Shown here one piece after another: positions 62,107 through 64,000 of a DNA stretch of 64,000 nucleotides. The notes beneath the pieces are model-generated. The model had not been told where the DNA came from, searched no databases, and saw nothing but the letters and a program-made list of their open reading frames with translations. This DNA comes from Coemansia sp. RSA 487 (taxonomy: Eukaryota > Kickxellomycota > Kickxellomycetes > Kickxellales > Kickxellaceae). The DNA lies in contig JANBRJ010000026.1 in assembly GCA_027577595.1 (NCBI GenBank), forward strand, positions 62,001-126,000. Direction: 5' to 3'. Position 1 is the first letter of the stretch. Every line of letters starts with the position of its first letter. The translations under genes and the position numbers were made by a program.

Positions 62107-63877
62107 ATGGACCATCCGCGTGAACAGCACACACAGATACGTGATGCGCTGAGCGCAGCTCTTGCCTCCAAGCCGTTTGTTGCTCAAGAGGCGTTTTTAA
62201 AGTTTCCTGGTGCCACCGAGGAGGTCGATGAGAACAAGAAATCGGCGCTCAAGAGGTTTCGCAGTCTTAGCATAAGCGCAAAGGAGCGCACTGCCTGGAC
62301 CGAGGAGACCGTCAAGCGCAAGTACCCAGCGGAAAAGACTGTGGAGCTGTACGAGTTTTCGTCAGACTTTGAGACGGTCGACCTCAACCAGATGCTGGAG
62401 CCCTACCAGCACAACCGCAGTGAGCGCGGGGGATATCGCATCAAATGGCTCGATGACACGCGTGCGCTCGCTGTGTTTCGTCGTGTAGAGACAGGTATGT
62501 TGTCCAGCTGAAAATGCACTCCCCTTCTGAACTCTGTGCATGGCTTCTGGAGCCTGCACGGATCACCAGTGCATCAAGCTGTTAGAGGGCTATTGTGTAA
62601 GCGAGGGCATCTTTCCTCCCTTTAATTTTCTGCACACCTAAAATATCATGGCAATAGCAGCAGGAACTTTGTCTCGGTTTAGCTGCCTCTAATCGCCATG
62701 CCCATTATACGTAATGCTGATTTCATCCTTTGCCAACTCGCCTCCGATCTCTGAACCCTATTTGGTAGCGCTTGTTGTGCATGGCTGATGTCTTGCTTCT
62801 GATGTGCATTGCAGCAAAAGAATGTGCACATCTCGTCTGCCTGCGTGCAAAGCTCGGAAGTCATGCTGTTGCTACAAGTGACCACTTTTCTTCTGCTAAT
62901 CGTACTGGTGCACTTTTCTAAAGCTCTGTTTGTGTCTGTTTTCCATGTTCTTGTTTAGCTCTGCGTGTCCTTGACGATCTAAAGGCCAGTCCGCTGGTAA
63001 AGACAAGGAACTATGCGTTCCAGCCCAACGATCTGGCGTTGTTCAACAGAAAGTACAGCAACGACAACGAAGGCGTTCAACAGAAAGTCACATCCAATTC
63101 GACCTCAACTAACGCTTCCGAAACAGCTTCGCCCTATCCTGCATTCGACGAAGAACACATCCGCTACAGTAAGTACAGTAGCATCTGAGGGAGTTTATTT
63201 GCACCCGATGCTTCGGCGCCTTTTCTTTTGCAGCTGCCCAATCTAAACTGCTGTCGTGGATTCCTTTTATTGGAACATGTTTTCCTTCTTGAACGATTCT
63301 TGTAGAGTACCGCCCAGAGGTCACCGTTGAACTGCACGATTTCCCTTGTCCACTGGAGACCACCGACCTGCAGAAGCTCTTTACCGACTACAAGCGCGAG
63401 GACAACATCGTTAGAATCAAGTGGTTCAACAGAAACAGAGCCCTGGCGTGGTTCACCAACCCCAAGCTGGCATCCGAGGCTCTGGAAGACCTCAAGACAT
63501 GCGAGCTTGTGCATGCCAGGCCATATATCTTTGACCCGCTGGACATGAAGTACTTTAACCCTGACCAGAAGCTGGCCGAGATCTCGTCGGGCGGCCTCAC
63601 TCGCAGACGCACAATCAGCGGAGGCAGCGGGCTGGCACGTCGCAACACAGTCAGCGGTGCGTCACACTACCACCGCGGGCACCTCTATGCCTCGGGAGCG
63701 TCAAGTGCCACAGCAGCAGTCGCCGCCGTCGTCAATGCCTCAGCCACGGGCCTTGGCTCCGTGCCTCTGATTCCCTCTGCGCTTGGCGCAGGCGCAAGTG
63801 CAATCGATGGCTCTCAGGCAGCTGGCCCAATGCCAGCTCTTCGCAAGGCGCGTCGCCCTTCCAAAGCCAATAACTAG
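62107..63877 (+). CDS. R3HCC1/R3HCC1L-like protein with two copies of the module, three exons
   Basis: Exons 62107-62494, 62959-63168 and 63306-63877. Introns of 464 and 137 nt (GTATGT...TTTAG and GTAAGT...TGTAG) are both in phase 1; 389 residues. The joins read RRVETALRVLDDL and HIRYKYRPEVTVEL. Two similar modules appear. The first, near residues 78-122, has TVELYEFSSDFETVDL and IKWLDDTRALAVF. The second, near 205-248, has TVELHDFPCPLETTDL and RIKWFNRNRALAWF. This resembles the RRM-like C-terminal domain of R3HCC1 and R3HCC1L proteins (V-E-[IV]-Y-D-F ... KWVDDTHAL). The C-terminus is Ala/Ser/Gly-rich with RRRTISGGSG- and RRNTVSGASH-type phosphorylatable repeats. Function unknown; nucleic-acid binding is plausible. 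Confidence 0.7.
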
Positions 63878-64000
63878 AAAAAAAATTACCAATGTACTTT
63901 TGCAGTCCACCAGTTTGGTCTACTTGTTTCGTTTTCTTTTTTTTGATCTGTGTATCTGATCGAGCCGGAGGTGCAATATATTCCTTGTTTATTCGGAGTT

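Noticed and set aside
1-64000. CRISPR-like arrays, rRNA genes or tRNA genes
   Set aside because: No regular repeat-spacer pattern and no recognisable rRNA or tRNA sequence was seen on reading both strands; a short or divergent tRNA could still have been missed.

Overview
The window looks like nuclear DNA of a filamentous fungus, most likely an early-diverging lineage (Zoopagomycota or Mucoromycota type; a Kickxellomycotina-like genome is my best guess, at low confidence). Reasons: fungal-type families (a Zn-cluster-class transcription factor with a fungal_trans domain, PHO81, an ATO/GPR1 acetate transporter, a metacaspase, SWC4, a Ups2-like PRELI protein). There are about 24 genes in 64 kb, with introns of about 80 to 460 nt that start GTAAGT, GTATGT or GTACGT and often show a TAAC-type branch point. 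Several genes missing from Saccharomyces are present: QTRT2, HID1 and a gp78/AMFR-like RING ligase. A decayed Fanzor (eukaryotic TnpB relative) is also present, a family common in early-diverging fungi.

Layout. 1-6.7 kb: the 3' part of a transcription factor gene, convergent with an unrecognised disordered protein. 6.7-9.3 kb: gene-poor, with a Fanzor relic. 9.3-21 kb: SHP1 (Cdc48 cofactor), an acetate transporter-like protein, a metacaspase, SSL2/XPB (TFIIH helicase) and VPS35 (retromer). 21-26 kb: COX12, QTRT2 and a TMEM184/organic-solute-transporter-like protein. 26.3-27.1 kb: a Tc1/mariner relic. 27.5-36.9 kb, all minus strand: HID1, calnexin, mitochondrial L12 and a RasGAP. 37.4-46 kb: an unknown small gene, YME2, TCD1 and an unknown coiled-coil protein. 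46-53 kb: SWC4, UPS2, BAG1 and a gp78-like E3. 53.8-64 kb: NDC1, PHO81 and a gene with two copies of an R3HCC1L-like module.

The genes are housekeeping genes from unrelated pathways and form no obvious cluster, although mitochondrial functions recur (COX12, MRPL12, YME2, TCD1, UPS2), as do ER and Golgi trafficking or quality control functions (SHP1, VPS35, HID1, calnexin, gp78-like E3, BAG1). Genes are mostly intronless or have one to three introns near the 5' end. Two genes have extremely small first coding exons: ATG alone in MRPL12 and ATGAAG in PHO81. I resolved exon structures by reading splice sites and checking phase against family sequence. The most unusual items are the Fanzor relic, whose family-signature residues look lost by CpG transitions, the minimal first exons, and the internally duplicated R3HCC1L-like protein.
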